From positions 20,860-84,859 of the forward strand of contig NZ_CDCG01000017.1 in the NCBI RefSeq assembly GCF_000819845.1: 64,000 nt of DNA, written 5' to 3'. Made by a program: the position numbers and the translations under genes. The notes beneath the pieces were generated by a model that had not been told where the DNA came from, did no database searches, and saw only the letters and a list, made by a program, of their open reading frames with translations. Positions 10,674-20,602 of the stretch are shown here, in pieces (positions within the stretch are counted from its first letter, which is position 1; each line of letters opens with the position of its first letter). This stretch comes from Aeromonas enteropelogenes. GTDB taxonomy: Bacteria; Pseudomonadota; Gammaproteobacteria; Enterobacterales; Aeromonadaceae.

Positions 10674-11402
10674 CTAGTAGCGGCGCAGCCACCAGCGCGC
10701 CGCAATGAGGGCGGTGAAGGCGCCAAGCACGGCGCTGGCCAGCACGTCAATGGGCCAGTGCATGCCGAGCAGCATCCGAGACAGACCAATTCCCAGTGCC
10801 CACAGGGGGAGCAGCCAGACTCCCCCGGGGGCTCGGGCCAGCCAGATCAGGCCGAAAAACTGGGCCAGCGCGATGGCGGCGATGCTGTGGCCGGAGGGGA
10901 AGGCGTAGTTCACCTCTGCCTGCCAGTGATGACCCAGCCAGTCGGGCAGGGCCAGCAACTGACTGGCGGCATGGACCTGTTCGCTGCGCAGCTCGGTGGC
11001 GCTGGTGTAGAAGGTCTTGAGCGCCGGGATGAGGGATTGGCTCTCGAGCCAGAGCAGATAGGGCCTGGGCTCCTCGGTCAGGTGCTTGATGAGGCTCTTG
11101 AGGAGCCAGTCACAGGCCAGCAGGGCAAACAGGGCGCCGGCGAGGGCCACGAAGGCGGCGTGATCCAACTTGAGCTTGTGGCGGGTCAGCAGCAGCAACA
11201 CAGCGCCTGTTACCGCGATACCGGGGAGATCGACCGTACGGGTAAGGGCGTAGAGCCACCATAGCCAGTCCTCATGCAGCAGCGCGGGAATAAAAGGTTG
11301 CCAGGGCAGGCAGACGAGCAGCAGCAGGGGAAGGATCAGCAGGGCGCTGAAACCGGCTACCTGACGGCGAGTGAGGGCGGTGGCGTGAAGCTGTGGCGAC
11401 AT
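10674..11402 (-). CDS. pgpB: PAP2-type phosphatase (PgpB-like)
   Basis: PgpB-type enzymes dephosphorylate phosphatidylglycerophosphate and undecaprenyl pyrophosphate at the inner membrane. The 242-aa protein has about six membrane segments and all three PAP2 motifs. These are Lys106 to Arg113 (KHLTEEPRP), PSGHS at 169-173, and Ser208-Arg209 with His215 and Asp219 ([12 protein letters not shown]). The stretch [11 protein letters not shown] resembles E. coli PgpB closely. The frame opens at 11549, but homology begins at the ATG at 11402; no strong ribosome-binding site is seen. Confidence 0.88.
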   Translation of the reverse strand: MSPQLHATALTRRQVAGFSALLILPLLLLVCLPWQPFIPALLHEDWLWWLYALTRTVDLPGIAVTGAVLLLLTRHKLKLDHAAFVALAGALFALLACDWLLKSLIKHLTEEPRPYLLWLESQSLIPALKTFYTSATELRSEQVHAASQLLALPDWLGHHWQAEVNYAFPSGHSIAAIALAQFFGLIWLARAPGGVWLLPLWALGIGLSRMLLGMHWPIDVLASAVLGAFTALIAARWWLRRY

Positions 11403-11653
11403 AAAGAAAAGAGACAAGGGCGATGGCAAAAGAGGGTCATTGTGCCAGCGGGTAACCGGGAGGGCAAAGTCTGCCGCCTCCTTGTTACCTCTGCTTACAC
11501 AATCGGCCACATAGCGCCCTCCGTCTGGTTGTTGTGTGTACCGCCGCACTGAAATCGGGACGCGCGGGCACTGTTATTGCCTAACGGGCTGAAATCCTGA
11601 CTGGCTTTGGGCTAGAATGGCGCGCGCTGGCGGTATTGACCAAAGAGAGCCCG

Positions 11654-12775
11654 ATGAAAATAGTCGTTGATGAGAATATGCCCCACGCCGTGGAGCTGTT
11701 TGCCGAATTCGGTGAGGTCGTCCCCCTGCCAGGGCGGCAGATGCAGGCGCAGGATCTGCAGGATGCGGACGTCCTCCTGGTGCGCTCCGTCACCCGGGTC
11801 GATGCGGCCCTGCTGGCGGATTGTCCCAAATTGCGCTTCGTCGGTACCGCCACCATAGGGACGGATCATGTGGACAAGGCGCTCCTGGCGAGTCGCCACA
11901 TCCCCTTTTTCAGTGCCCCCGGCTGCAACAAGTATTCGGTCGGTGACTATGTGCTGAGCGCCTTGCTGGTGCTGGCCGAGCGCTACGAGCTGGTGCTCGC
12001 CAACCTGACCCTGGCGGTGATCGGTGCCGGCAACACGGGTGAGTGCGTGGCCGGCAAGGCCGAGGCGCTCGGCATGAAGGTGCTGCGCTGTGATCCGCCC
12101 AAGGCCCGCAGTGGCGCGGCGGGGGAGTATGTAGATTACCAGAGCGCCCTTGGCGCCGATATCATCAGCTTCCACGTGCCCATCACCCGCGAGGGGTCGG
12201 ATGCCACCTTCCATTTGCTGGGGGAGCAGGAGATTGCCAGGCGGCCCGCAGGCCAGATCCTTATCAACGCCTCCCGCGGCGAGGTGTGGGACAACCGGGC
12301 GCTGCTTGCCCGCCAACAGGGGCCTGAACCACTGCGGCTGGTAATGGATGTGTGGGAAGGGGAGCCCGATCCGTTGCAGGCGCTGGTGCCTCATACCGAG
12401 ATCGCCACGCCCCATATTGCGGGCTATAGCCTGGAGGGCAAGGCCCGTGGCACCTGGATGCTCTATGAGGCGCTCTGCCGCCAGCTGGAGCGCGAGCCGC
12501 GCCAGGATCTGCGCCGCCTCCTGCCGCCGCCTGATGTGCGGCTGGTCGAGCCGGGCCGGGCGCCGGATCAGGCGTTGATCAAGCAGCTGGTGCACCTTAT
12601 TTATGACGTGCGCCGCGATGATGCCCGTTTTCGCAACCGGCTGGGGCTGCCCGGCAGTTTCGATGCCCAGCGCAAGCACTACCCGGAGCGCCGTGAACTA
12701 TCCTCCCTGCAGATCGGGGGGGAGCATGCCAGCGCGGCGTTGGGGGCCTTGGGATTCGATATCTCCCGGCCCTGA
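11654..12775 (+). CDS. pdxB: Erythronate-4-phosphate dehydrogenase
   Basis: PdxB oxidises 4-phosphoerythronate to 2-oxo-3-hydroxy-4-phosphobutanoate in pyridoxal 5'-phosphate synthesis. The 373-aa protein starts MKIVVDENMP at the ATG at 11654; the in-frame upstream start at 11636 adds six residues with no homology. It is a D-2-hydroxyacid dehydrogenase: the NAD motif GAGNTG is at 124-129 and an Asn-Ala-Ser-Arg-Gly-Glu motif (INASRGEVWDN) supplies the substrate Arg. The C-terminal PdxB dimerisation domain follows (LPPPDVRLVEPG onward). The order pdxB-asd-fimV-truA-accD-folC-dedD is conserved in gammaproteobacteria. Confidence 0.97.
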   Translation: MKIVVDENMPHAVELFAEFGEVVPLPGRQMQAQDLQDADVLLVRSVTRVDAALLADCPKLRFVGTATIGTDHVDKALLASRHIPFFSAPGCNKYSVGDYVLSALLVLAERYELVLANLTLAVIGAGNTGECVAGKAEALGMKVLRCDPPKARSGAAGEYVDYQSALGADIISFHVPITREGSDATFHLLGEQEIARRPAGQILINASRGEVWDNRALLARQQGPEPLRLVMDVWEGEPDPLQALVPHTEIATPHIAGYSLEGKARGTWMLYEALCRQLEREPRQDLRRLLPPPDVRLVEPGRAPDQALIKQLVHLIYDVRRDDARFRNRLGLPGSFDAQRKHYPERRELSSLQIGGEHASAALGALGFDISRP

Positions 12776-12821
12776 TCGGGTGGCCCGAAGCGGCCATTCG
12801 CGCGTGATTGCCAAGTTATTA

Positions 12822-12900
12822 CCGAACCGGTGCCGAGTTCCTTGCACCGGTTCGGACATTTCAGGCAGACACCAGTCTGCCGACCATGGCGCCTGTCGGC
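12822..12900 (+). promoter_or_regulatory. Hairpin-rich leader of asd
   Basis: Three inverted repeats lie between pdxB and asd. Arms CCGAACCGGTGC (12822-12833) and GCACCGGTTCGG (12844-12855) form a perfect 12-bp stem. GGCAGAC/GTCTGCC (12864-12881) and GCCGAC/GTCGGC (12879-12900) form the other two. The last two share bases 12879-12881, so they exclude each other. None ends in a U-tract. A regulatory role is inferred only. Confidence 0.4.
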
Positions 12901-12930
12901 GCCATCGCACCATTTTCAGAGGAGAACAGA

Positions 12931-13947
12931 ATGAGCCAGCAGTTTAACGTAGCGGTATTGGGCGCAAGCGGCGCCGTGGGTCAGGCGATGATCGAGATCC
13001 TGGAGGAGCGCGAGTTCCCGGTGGCGACCCTCTATCCGCTGGCCTCCAGCCGCAGCGCCGGTGAAACCGTGCGCTTTGATGGCAAGAACCTCGAGATCCA
13101 GGATGTCGAGGAGTTTGACTGGAGCCAGGTGCAGATCGCCCTCTTCTCCGCCGGTGCCGAGGCGTCCGCCAAATGGGCGCCGGTTGCCGCCGAGCACGGC
13201 TGCATCGTCATCGACAATACCTCCTGCTTCCGTTACGACGAAGACATTCCGCTGGTGATCCCGGAGGTGAACCCGGACGCCCTGGCGGATTTTCGCAACC
13301 GCAACATCATCGCCAACCCGAACTGCTCCACCATCCAGATGCTGGTGGCGCTCAAGCCCCTGCACGACGAGGTGGGCATTGCCCGCATCAACGTGGCGAC
13401 CTACCAGTCCGTCTCCGGTTCCGGCAAGGAGGGGGTGAGCGAGCTGGCCGGCCAGACCGCGCAGCTGCTCAACGGCCGTCCGGTGGAGCCGAGTCTCTAT
13501 CCGCAGCAGATCGCCTTCAACCTCATTCCGCAGATCGACAGCTTCACCGACAACGGCTACACCCGTGAAGAGATGAAGATGGTGTGGGAAACCCAGAAGA
13601 TCCTGGGGGATGCCAGCATCGCGGTGAACCCTACCTGCGTGCGGGTGCCGGTGTTCTACGGCCATGCCGAGGCGGTCCATGTCGAACTGCACCAGCCGCT
13701 GGATGCCGAGCAGGTCAAGGATCTGCTGCGCCATGCTCCTGGCGTGACCCTGTTTGACGAGGAAGAGGATTATCCGACCCCGGTGCGCGACGCCACCGGC
13801 AAGGATGAGGTGCTGGTGGGCCGAGTTCGCCAGGATATTTCTCACCCTTGTGGTGTAAATATGTGGATCGTGGCCGATAACGTTCGTAAGGGCGCCGCCA
13901 CCAACAGCGTACAGATTGCCGAATTGCTGGTGCGCGACTATCTGTAA
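12931..13947 (+). CDS. asd: Aspartate-semialdehyde dehydrogenase
   Basis: Asd reduces aspartyl-4-phosphate to aspartate semialdehyde, the branch point to lysine, diaminopimelate, threonine and methionine. The 338-aa protein has the NADP motif GASGAVGQ near residue 10. The active-site Cys132 lies in ANPNCSTIQ. The substrate-binding stretch VSGSGKEG and a C-terminal Pro-Cys-Gly-Val-Asn segment follow. The frame stays open upstream to 12808, but MSQQFNVAVLG at 12931 follows AGAGGAGAA and matches the Vibrio-type enzyme. In enterobacteria this locus holds the inactive paralogue usg; here the catalytic Cys is present, so it should be active. Confidence 0.95.
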   Translation: MSQQFNVAVLGASGAVGQAMIEILEEREFPVATLYPLASSRSAGETVRFDGKNLEIQDVEEFDWSQVQIALFSAGAEASAKWAPVAAEHGCIVIDNTSCFRYDEDIPLVIPEVNPDALADFRNRNIIANPNCSTIQMLVALKPLHDEVGIARINVATYQSVSGSGKEGVSELAGQTAQLLNGRPVEPSLYPQQIAFNLIPQIDSFTDNGYTREEMKMVWETQKILGDASIAVNPTCVRVPVFYGHAEAVHVELHQPLDAEQVKDLLRHAPGVTLFDEEEDYPTPVRDATGKDEVLVGRVRQDISHPCGVNMWIVADNVRKGAATNSVQIAELLVRDYL

Positions 13948-14234
13948 GGGCTGAAGGCAGTATGGGGACGCGGCAGGGAGCGCCGCGTACCCGGGCACCC
14001 GATGCCGGCACTGGCGCACCTGATCCGGGTGTGACCGGGGCCGCACTCCGTTGCATCCAGATTCTGTTGTGATATCAACTGATTAAGTTTTTTCCTACAC
14101 TCAGGAACAAGTTGGGTGCTAAATGTGTCGGACTGCTGGCTTGCGATGCAAGCCTGATTTATATTGAACCGATTGTTTTGGGGTAACTATCCAGATTTTT
14201 CAATGTGATAGGGCCGTCATACGAAGGAACGAAT
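13948..14234 (+). other. asd-fimV intergenic region with hairpins
   Basis: No gene seen. GGCTTGC/GCAAGCC (14138-14154, loop GAT) is followed by TGATTTA and could end asd transcription weakly. CACCCGATG near 14000 and GGGTG near 14030 form a looser fold. AAGGAACGA upstream of 14235 is the fimV ribosome-binding site. Confidence 0.4.
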
Positions 14235-16439
14235 ATGGGACATTCCCGCATAACGTTGGCAACGCTACTCGCACTGGGCCTGCTGGGCCCGGCCCAGGCC
14301 GAAGATCCTGCGCGCGCGCCTTTTTTTGTCGAGCTGAAAGGCCCTGATCAGCCTGAAGCACCTGCCGTCAATACTCAGCAGCAGGCCGAGCCGGCAGCAA
14401 GACCCGTGGCACAACCGGTGCGTGCCACCGCCCAGCCCGTGGTTCGTCAGGTCGCCACCGCCAATGCGGGCAGCTATGGCCCGATCCGCCCGACCGATAC
14501 CCTCTGGAGCCTGGCGAACAAGTACCGCCCCTCCAGCCGGGTCAGCGTCTACCAGACCATGGTCGCCATCTACGAGAAAAACCCCCGCAGCTTCGCCGAT
14601 GGCAACATCAACCATATCTTGGTGGGGTCCCGCATCTTGCTGCCCACGGCGGCAGAAGCGAGCGTCATCACGGATGCCGAGGCCCGCGCCAAGTTCCGCA
14701 GTGACAACGCCAGCTGGAAGGGGCTGAGCCCCAAATATCTGGCTGACAAGCAGGCTCATACCGCCAAGCCCGTGGTGGCCAAGGCGGCCCCTGCCAAGCC
14801 TGAGCCGGTCAAACCCGAATCCGTGAAAGCGCCTGTGGCTCCCGCTCCGGTCGTCAAGCCGGCGCCCATTCCTGCACCTGTCGTCGAACCCAAGGCACAA
14901 CCGCAGGAAGTGGCCAAGGTAAGCGAACCCGCCCCGAAAGAGGCGGTGGTCGCGGCCCCGAGTGCGGCAGCCGAAACGGCGCCGACCCCGCTGCCGTCCG
15001 ATCTCGACAAGCCGGTGGGCCAACCGGCGACCGAGATGGCGCTGGCGCTGGAAGATGCCAATGCCCAGCTCGGCCAGATGACCGAGATGAACCACAGGCT
15101 CAAGCTGCGCCTGCAATCCCTGACCGAGGAGGTGGAAACCCTCAAGGCCCAGTTGCAGGATCAGACTGCGCTGCAAAAAGAGATTGCCGAACTCAAGGCC
15201 AAACCGGTACCGCCGATGGCGGCCGAGCCAGAACCCAAGCAGAACTGGCTGATGGACTTGCTCTCTTCGCCGCTCAACCTGGCCATGATCATCCTGCTGC
15301 CGGTCTTGCTGGTATTGGCGATGGTGACCCTGTGGTTGCGTGCTCGTGCCCGCCGCGAGCTGGAAGAGCAGGAGAAGAGCCTCTCCGAATCCACCGCCAT
15401 GATGATGGATCAGGATCGCAACGAGTTTGACGACCTGCTCAGCGTCGATGTGACCGACAGCGAACCGGTGCGCTCTGTGGTGCCGGATCTCAACACCCCG
15501 GACGGCTTTGCACCGGACGAGCCGGAAAAAGCGGATGTGGATCTGGTGTTCAGCGATGAGGGCGAGATGGAGCTGCAAGGCTTCGAGCCCGAGCGGATGC
15601 CGGCCCAGAGTGCGAGCCGCGATCCGGATCTGGTGCCCGACCTCGATCTGGAGCATGACGAACCGGTGGCGCTGGACAGTGAACCCGCCATGGATCTGGC
15701 CGGCGAGTTCAATCCCAAGCCGGATGCCGCCGACGAGATCATGAGCGAAGAGGAGCTGCAAGCGGCCCTGTTTGCCGAGCTGGATGCCGATCTTGCTGCG
15801 GATATCGAACCCGAACTGAACCAGCACGCCACTGATAAAGAGGCGGATGATGAGCTGGCAAGCTTCGATCTCAGCGATTTCGAGAGTGCCTTCGACGCGC
15901 CCACCGATGAGGTGAAGAGTGAAGAGGCGAAGGGGGACGAGGCGATCGAACTGAGCGCAGACAGCAGTGCCGACGAGATGCTGGCCGAGCTTGGCCTGGA
16001 GCCTACCGGTACCCAGGATGCCAAACCGGATCTGGAGTGGGATCCCAACGAACTGGCGCTGGCCGATTTCGAAGATGCCTTCACCGAGGTGGAGTCTCAT
16101 CCGAGCGATGTGCAGCCGCGCGAGCAGGCCGAGGAGAACGGCTACGTCGAGATTGACAAGCTGCTGGCCGAAGCCGATGCCGGTGTGCCCGAGCAGGAGC
16201 CTTACCAGAACTTCTCCCTGGACGTGGGGCTGGACGGTTTCCCCGAAGTGTTGCCGGAGTCCACCGGGTTTGACGTGGACGCCGACGATGGCGGCGTGGG
16301 GGCCAAGCTGGATCTGGCCCGCGCCTACCTCGAGATCGACGACAAGGATAGCGCCCGCGAGCTGCTGCAAGAGGCGGTGGAGCAGGGGAGCGATCACCAG
16401 CGCGCCGAAGCCGAGAAGCTGCTCAAGCGCCTTGGCTAG
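14235..16439 (+). CDS. fimV: FimV/HubP-like polar peptidoglycan-binding protein
   Basis: FimV-type proteins are inner-membrane polar hubs needed for type IV pilus function and chemotaxis positioning. The 734-aa protein has a signal peptide (cleavage near AQAED, residue 23). A LysM-like domain (about 78-135; PTDTLWSLANKY) is followed by a Pro/Ala/Lys-rich linker and a coiled coil (about 270-325). One transmembrane segment lies near 350-370, then comes a long acidic cytoplasmic region rich in Asp and Glu. The conserved C-terminal FimV domain (ARAYLEIDDKDSARELLQEA) ends the protein. The ATG at 14235 follows GAAGGAACG; the upstream frame to 14205 is dispensable. The acidic repeats make length variable in this family. 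Confidence 0.93.
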   Translation: MGHSRITLATLLALGLLGPAQAEDPARAPFFVELKGPDQPEAPAVNTQQQAEPAARPVAQPVRATAQPVVRQVATANAGSYGPIRPTDTLWSLANKYRPSSRVSVYQTMVAIYEKNPRSFADGNINHILVGSRILLPTAAEASVITDAEARAKFRSDNASWKGLSPKYLADKQAHTAKPVVAKAAPAKPEPVKPESVKAPVAPAPVVKPAPIPAPVVEPKAQPQEVAKVSEPAPKEAVVAAPSAAAETAPTPLPSDLDKPVGQPATEMALALEDANAQLGQMTEMNHRLKLRLQSLTEEVETLKAQLQDQTALQKEIAELKAKPVPPMAAEPEPKQNWLMDLLSSPLNLAMIILLPVLLVLAMVTLWLRARARRELEEQEKSLSESTAMMMDQDRNEFDDLLSVDVTDSEPVRSVVPDLNTPDGFAPDEPEKADVDLVFSDEGEMELQGFEPERMPAQSASRDPDLVPDLDLEHDEPVALDSEPAMDLAGEFNPKPDAADEIMSEEELQAALFAELDADLAADIEPELNQHATDKEADDELASFDLSDFESAFDAPTDEVKSEEAKGDEAIELSADSSADEMLAELGLEPTGTQDAKPDLEWDPNELALADFEDAFTEVESHPSDVQPREQAEENGYVEIDKLLAEADAGVPEQEPYQNFSLDVGLDGFPEVLPESTGFDVDADDGGVGAKLDLARAYLEIDDKDSARELLQEAVEQGSDHQRAEAEKLLKRLG

Positions 16440-16465
16440 ACCAGCGCCTGCAAGACAATGACGAC

Positions 16466-16494
16466 AGGGGCAGCCGGCAGGCTGCCCCTTTTCT
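16466..16494 (+). terminator. fimV terminator
   Basis: AGGGGCAGCC/GGCTGCCCCT arms with a four-base loop, followed by TTTCTTT. Confidence 0.88.
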
Positions 16495-16503
16495 TTCGGC
16501 TTT

Positions 16504-16533
16504 TTGGGATTTTTGAGACGAGGCGCGTATAAT
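16504..16533 (+). promoter_or_regulatory. Candidate truA promoter
   Basis: A perfect -10 TATAAT (16528-16533) has a weak -35 TTGGGA (16504-16509) 18 bases upstream. It follows the fimV terminator, so truA-accD-folC-dedD can be transcribed separately from fimV. Confidence 0.5.
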
Positions 16534-16580
16534 CCGCCAGTTTTCTTTCACCGTCCTTTTACAACAAGACAAGTTTATCC

Positions 16581-17390
16581 ATGCGAATTGCCCTAGGTAT
16601 TGAATATGACGGCAGCCGGTATTTTGGCTGGCAGCGTCAGCGCGAAGTGATCAGCGTGCAGGAAGAGCTGGAAAAAGCCCTCAGCCGCATCGCCAATCAT
16701 CCGGTCTCTATCCAGTGTGCGGGCCGAACCGATGCCGGTGTCCATGCTACCGGCCAGGTGATCCACTTCGATACCCACGCGATCCGCAGCGAGTCCGCCT
16801 GGACCCTGGGGCTCAACTCCAACCTGCCGCCGGACATCGCCGTGCGCTGGGTCAAGGAGGTAGACGAGGAGTTCCACGCCCGCTTCAGCGCCACCGCCCG
16901 CCGCTACCGTTATGTCATCTACAACCACAACTATCGCCCGGCGATCCTCGGCAGCGGCGTCAGCCACTACCACGAGACCATCGATGCCGAGCTGATGCAC
17001 CAGGCTGGCCAATATCTGCTTGGTGAGCAGGATTTCAGCTCGTTTCGGGCCATCGGTTGCCAGTCCAAGACCCCGTGGCGCAATGTGACCCACCTGTGCG
17101 TCAGCCGTCAGGGGCCCTATGTGGTGCTCGATATCCGCGCCAACGCCTTCTTGCACCACATGGTGCGCAACATCACAGGTTCACTGCTGCTGGTGGGGCA
17201 GGGGCTCAAACCTGTGGAGTGGATCGCCGAGGTATTGGCGGCCAAAGATCGCAACCTGGCGGGGCCGACCGCCAAGGCCGGTGGTCTCTATCTGGTGGAC
17301 GTGGATTACCCGGCAGAGCTTGCCCTGCCGCGGGTGCCGCTCGGTCCGCTGTGGCTGCCGGACTCGGCACCGGGTACGACCAGTTTTTAG
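16581..17390 (+). CDS. truA: tRNA pseudouridine(38-40) synthase
   Basis: TruA isomerises uridines 38, 39 and 40 in the anticodon arm of tRNAs. The 269-aa protein has the catalytic Asp51 in [15 protein letters not shown] and the family motifs YFGWQRQ (14-20) and [14 protein letters not shown] in the second half. Length matches the family (E. coli 270). The ATG at 16581 follows ACAAGACAAG, a weak site, but the sequence starts exactly at the family N-terminus ([12 protein letters not shown]). Confidence 0.97.
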   Translation: MRIALGIEYDGSRYFGWQRQREVISVQEELEKALSRIANHPVSIQCAGRTDAGVHATGQVIHFDTHAIRSESAWTLGLNSNLPPDIAVRWVKEVDEEFHARFSATARRYRYVIYNHNYRPAILGSGVSHYHETIDAELMHQAGQYLLGEQDFSSFRAIGCQSKTPWRNVTHLCVSRQGPYVVLDIRANAFLHHMVRNITGSLLLVGQGLKPVEWIAEVLAAKDRNLAGPTAKAGGLYLVDVDYPAELALPRVPLGPLWLPDSAPGTTSF

Positions 17391-17509
17391 TAACTGCGCC
17401 CGAAAAATTGTGGTTTAATGACCCGTCATTTGTTGCCATCGAGCTATTAAGTCATTGAACAACCAAGGCTCGATGCGTGTTGTCAGGCACAAAAGCATTA
17501 AGGAATTCC

Positions 17510-18373
17510 ATGAGCTGGCTTGAGAAGATTCTTCCCAAGAGCAAGATCACTGCCCCTCGTCGTCACAACATTCCGGAAGGGGTGTGGACCAAGTGCAGTG
17601 CTTGTGAACAGGTGCTCTACCGGGCAGAACTGGAGCGCAACCTCGAAGTGTGCCCCAAGTGTGATCATCATATGCGCATCAGCGCCCGTGCCCGTCTCGA
17701 GAGCTTCCTCGACGAGCAGGATCGGACCGAAGTCGGTGCCGAGCTGGAGCCCCATGACGTACTGAAATTCAAGGATTCCAAGCGCTACAAGGATCGTTTG
17801 TCTGCCGCTCAGAAAGAGACGGGAGAGAAAGATGCGCTGGTGGTAATGAAAGGGACCCTCAAAGGGGTGCCGGTCGTTGCCTGTTCATTCGAATTCTCCT
17901 TCATCGGCGGCTCCATGTCCTCCGTGGTCGGTGCCCGTTTCGTGCGCGCCGTCGAGGAGTGCCTGAAGGATGGTCGCGGCCTGGTCTGCTTCTCTGCCTC
18001 TGGCGGTGCCCGCATGCAGGAGGCCCTGTTCTCCCTGATGCAGATGGCCAAGACCAGCGCGGCGCTGGATCGCCTCTCCAAGGCGGGCCTGCCCTATATC
18101 TCTGTATTGACCGACCCCACCATGGGTGGCGTTTCCGCCAGTCTCGCCATGCTGGGTGACGTCAACGTGGGCGAACCCAAGGCGTTGATCGGCTTTGCCG
18201 GTCCGCGAGTCATCGAGCAGACAGTGCGCGAGAAACTGCCGGAAGGCTTCCAGCGCTCCGAGTTCCTGCTGGAGAAGGGCGCCATCGATCTCATCATCGA
18301 CCGTCGCGAGATGCGCAATCGTCTGGCCAGCCTGCTTGCCAAACTGATGAATACGCACGTCATCGAAGAGTAA
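17510..18373 (+). CDS. accD: Acetyl-CoA carboxylase carboxyltransferase subunit beta
   Basis: AccD is the beta subunit of the carboxyltransferase that makes malonyl-CoA for fatty acid synthesis, partnered by AccA. The 287-aa protein has an N-terminal C4 zinc finger (Cys29, Cys32, Cys48, Cys51). The crotonase-like carboxyltransferase domain includes [12 protein letters not shown] and PTMGGVSAS. The ATG at 17510 ([12 protein letters not shown]) follows AAGGAATTCC and matches homologues; the frame opens 33 bases earlier. folC follows after two bases, indicating co-transcription and probable translational coupling. Confidence 0.98.
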   Translation: MSWLEKILPKSKITAPRRHNIPEGVWTKCSACEQVLYRAELERNLEVCPKCDHHMRISARARLESFLDEQDRTEVGAELEPHDVLKFKDSKRYKDRLSAAQKETGEKDALVVMKGTLKGVPVVACSFEFSFIGGSMSSVVGARFVRAVEECLKDGRGLVCFSASGGARMQEALFSLMQMAKTSAALDRLSKAGLPYISVLTDPTMGGVSASLAMLGDVNVGEPKALIGFAGPRVIEQTVREKLPEGFQRSEFLLEKGAIDLIIDRREMRNRLASLLAKLMNTHVIEE

Positions 18374-18375
18374 AG

Positions 18376-19635
18376 ATGAGCTCAAACATGCAACAACCCC
18401 AAAGCCGGTCGCTGGTCGACTGGCTTTCTTATTTGGAGCAGATCCACCCGGTCAATATCGACATGGGGCTGGATCGGGTCGGTCTCGTCGCCCGCCGGAT
18501 GGAGCTCACCGAGCTGCCGTTCAAGGTGATCACGGTGGCGGGCACCAACGGCAAGGGCTCCAGCTGCGCCATGGCGGCCAGCATCCTGATGGCGGCGGGC
18601 TATAAGGTCGGCGTCTACTCTTCCCCTCATCTGCTGCGTTTCACCGAGCGGGTGCGGATCAACGGCGAAGAGCTGGCCGATAGCGATCACTGCGCCGCGT
18701 TTGCCGAAGTGGAAGCGGCCCGTGGCGAGACGGCTCTCACCTTCTTCGAGTTTGCCACCCTGGCTGGGCTCTGGCTGTTTCGCCGCGCCGCGCCGGACGT
18801 ACTGCTGCTGGAAGTGGGGCTGGGCGGCCGGCTCGATGCCACCAATGTGGTGGAATCCGATGTGGCCCTGATCACCTCCATTGCGCTCGATCACTGCGAC
18901 TGGCTGGGGGATACCCGGGAGGCGGTGGCGGTGGAGAAGGCAGGGGTGTATCGCGCCGGCAAACCCGCCATCAGCGGTGAGCCCAATCCACCAGCCACCA
19001 TTGCCAGCGAAGCACAGCGCATCGGTGCCAATTTGCGTCAGGTCGGCATCGACTTTCGTGGTGATGAGCACGACAGCGGTTGGGATTATCACGGTCTCAA
19101 CCACTGGTGCGATCTGCCCAAACCGGCCCTGCCGCTGATGAACGCGGTGACTGTGCTGGCCGCGCTGGAATCCCTTGGATTGCCGCTGCCGGAGTCTGCC
19201 ATCCGCGAAGGGTTGGCGAATGCCCGCCTGGCCGGGCGGATGCAACAGCTGCAAACTGCGCCGCTGGTCATCGTCGATGTGGCCCACAATCCCCATTCGG
19301 CTGCCTATCTGGCCAGCCAGCTGCGCCAGCTCCCTTGCAAAGGCGTGCGCCGGGCCGTGGTCGGCATGCTGAAAGACAAGGACATGGCGGGATCGCTCGC
19401 CGAACTCGACGGCCTTATTGACGAGTGGCATCTGGCCAGTCTCACCGGGCCGCGGGCGGCCAGCGCCGCCCAGCTGCGCGATGCGCTGGGGGAGGGCAGA
19501 GGCCCGGCACAGACTCATGATGCCGTGGTTGACGCCTATCGGGCTGCCCTGGCTGCATCGAGTCCGGATGATATGGTCATTGTGTTTGGTTCGTTTTACA
19601 CTGTCGCCGACATTTTGGCACAGGCCCCCCGCTAG
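18376..19635 (+). CDS. folC: Dihydrofolate/folylpolyglutamate synthase
   Basis: FolC attaches glutamate to dihydropteroate and extends the polyglutamate tail of folates. The 419-aa protein is a Mur-ligase-like enzyme. The P-loop GTNGKGSS is at 56-63, SSPHLLRFTERVRING provides the dihydropteroate-binding loop, and GLGGRLDATN and VDVAHNPHS are further family motifs. The ATG begins two bases after the accD stop. The gene is transcribed with accD upstream and dedD 66 bases downstream. Confidence 0.97.
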   Translation: MSSNMQQPQSRSLVDWLSYLEQIHPVNIDMGLDRVGLVARRMELTELPFKVITVAGTNGKGSSCAMAASILMAAGYKVGVYSSPHLLRFTERVRINGEELADSDHCAAFAEVEAARGETALTFFEFATLAGLWLFRRAAPDVLLLEVGLGGRLDATNVVESDVALITSIALDHCDWLGDTREAVAVEKAGVYRAGKPAISGEPNPPATIASEAQRIGANLRQVGIDFRGDEHDSGWDYHGLNHWCDLPKPALPLMNAVTVLAALESLGLPLPESAIREGLANARLAGRMQQLQTAPLVIVDVAHNPHSAAYLASQLRQLPCKGVRRAVVGMLKDKDMAGSLAELDGLIDEWHLASLTGPRAASAAQLRDALGEGRGPAQTHDAVVDAYRAALAASSPDDMVIVFGSFYTVADILAQAPR

Positions 19636-19701
19636 GGCAGCCTCCTGCCCCCGCTTGCGGGGGCCTGCCGCGTATCGAGTTAAGTAAAGCTAGGAGTCAA
19701 C

Positions 19702-20469
19702 TTGGCCTCGAAGTTTCAAAACCGTCTGGTGGGTACCGTCATCCTGGTGGCCTTGGTCGTCATTTTCCTGCCGGATCTGCTGGATGGGCAGAAGCTGGCG
19801 CAAAAGGAGGAGGCATTCGCCAAGATCCCGCTGCGCCCTGAACTGGAGCCCGCTCGTCCCGAACTGCAGGTTTCTGCGGCCAGCACCCTGCCTGCCGAGC
19901 ATCAGGCCAGCCAGCAGCAGGCATCGGCGGCCCAGCAGTGGCAGGTGGAAGAGATCGCCGATCCCATGACCTTGGCAAACCAGGGGCAGGGCAGCGCCGC
20001 TCAGCCAACGGCACCTGCACCAGTCGAACAACCCAAACCGCAACCCAAGCCCGAAGTGGTTGCCAAGAAACCGGTCGAGCCACCCAAGCCGGTGGTCAAA
20101 CCCGAGCCTGCCAAACCGGCCGAGGTGGTCAAGACGCCGCCCAAGCCACAGGCTGGCCAGATCAAATCCCTCGACGATTTGATCGAGAGCAAGATGAACA
20201 CGCCGACCCAGCCAGCTCCCGCGCCGGCACAGGGCAGCTGGATCCTCCAGCTCGGGGCCTTCAAGAATGTCGATAGCGTCAATGCGCTGGTGAGCAAGCT
20301 GCGGGCGGCGGGCTATTCGGCCCACACCTCGCCGCGCACGCCGGTGCAGGGCCAGCTCAACCGGGTCTTTATCGGTCCGGATGTCTCCAAGGCCAAGCTG
20401 CAGGGGATGCAGGGACGGATTGCCCAGATGACGGGCCTCAGTGGCTCGGTCGTCTCCTACAATCCGTAA
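19702..20469 (+). CDS. dedD: Cell-division SPOR protein DedD (TTG start)
   Basis: DedD is a bitopic divisome protein that binds septal peptidoglycan through its SPOR domain. The 255-aa protein has a short cytoplasmic start, one transmembrane segment (about 9-25), a Pro/Lys-rich periplasmic linker (about 95-165) and a C-terminal SPOR domain (about 182-255; [18 protein letters not shown]). The start is TTG at 19702, preceded by TAGGAG. It is chosen because [11 protein letters not shown] matches the E. coli N-terminus exactly at this point and no ATG or GTG lies nearby. A terminator follows; cvpA and purF, which often come next, are absent here. Confidence 0.95.
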   Translation: MASKFQNRLVGTVILVALVVIFLPDLLDGQKLAQKEEAFAKIPLRPELEPARPELQVSAASTLPAEHQASQQQASAAQQWQVEEIADPMTLANQGQGSAAQPTAPAPVEQPKPQPKPEVVAKKPVEPPKPVVKPEPAKPAEVVKTPPKPQAGQIKSLDDLIESKMNTPTQPAPAPAQGSWILQLGAFKNVDSVNALVSKLRAAGYSAHTSPRTPVQGQLNRVFIGPDVSKAKLQGMQGRIAQMTGLSGSVVSYNP

Positions 20470-20483
20470 CGCCAGCCAACGAC

Positions 20484-20516
20484 AAACACACCGCGCCCCG
20501 TGCGCGGTGTGTTTTT
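20484..20516 (+). terminator. dedD terminator
   Basis: AAACACACCGCGC/GCGCGGTGTGTTT arms and a T-tract; the last gene of the accD-folC-dedD unit ends 15 bases upstream. Confidence 0.92.
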
Positions 20517-20602
20517 ATCCGCCAGTGTGCGGCTGGCGTGCGGGTTGGGATTTGCGGCCACTTGGGGTAGGCTGGCTCCTTCGTTACCTGCAGGAGTACA
20601 AG

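Noticed and set aside
12776..12930. asd leader considered as a second lysine riboswitch
   Set aside because: Too short, and none of the lysine aptamer blocks seen before lysC are present.
14265..16397. 710-codon open frame opposite fimV
   Set aside because: Its Leu/Gly/Arg/His-rich sequence mirrors the acidic repeats of FimV; fimV has the signal peptide, membrane segment and terminal domain.
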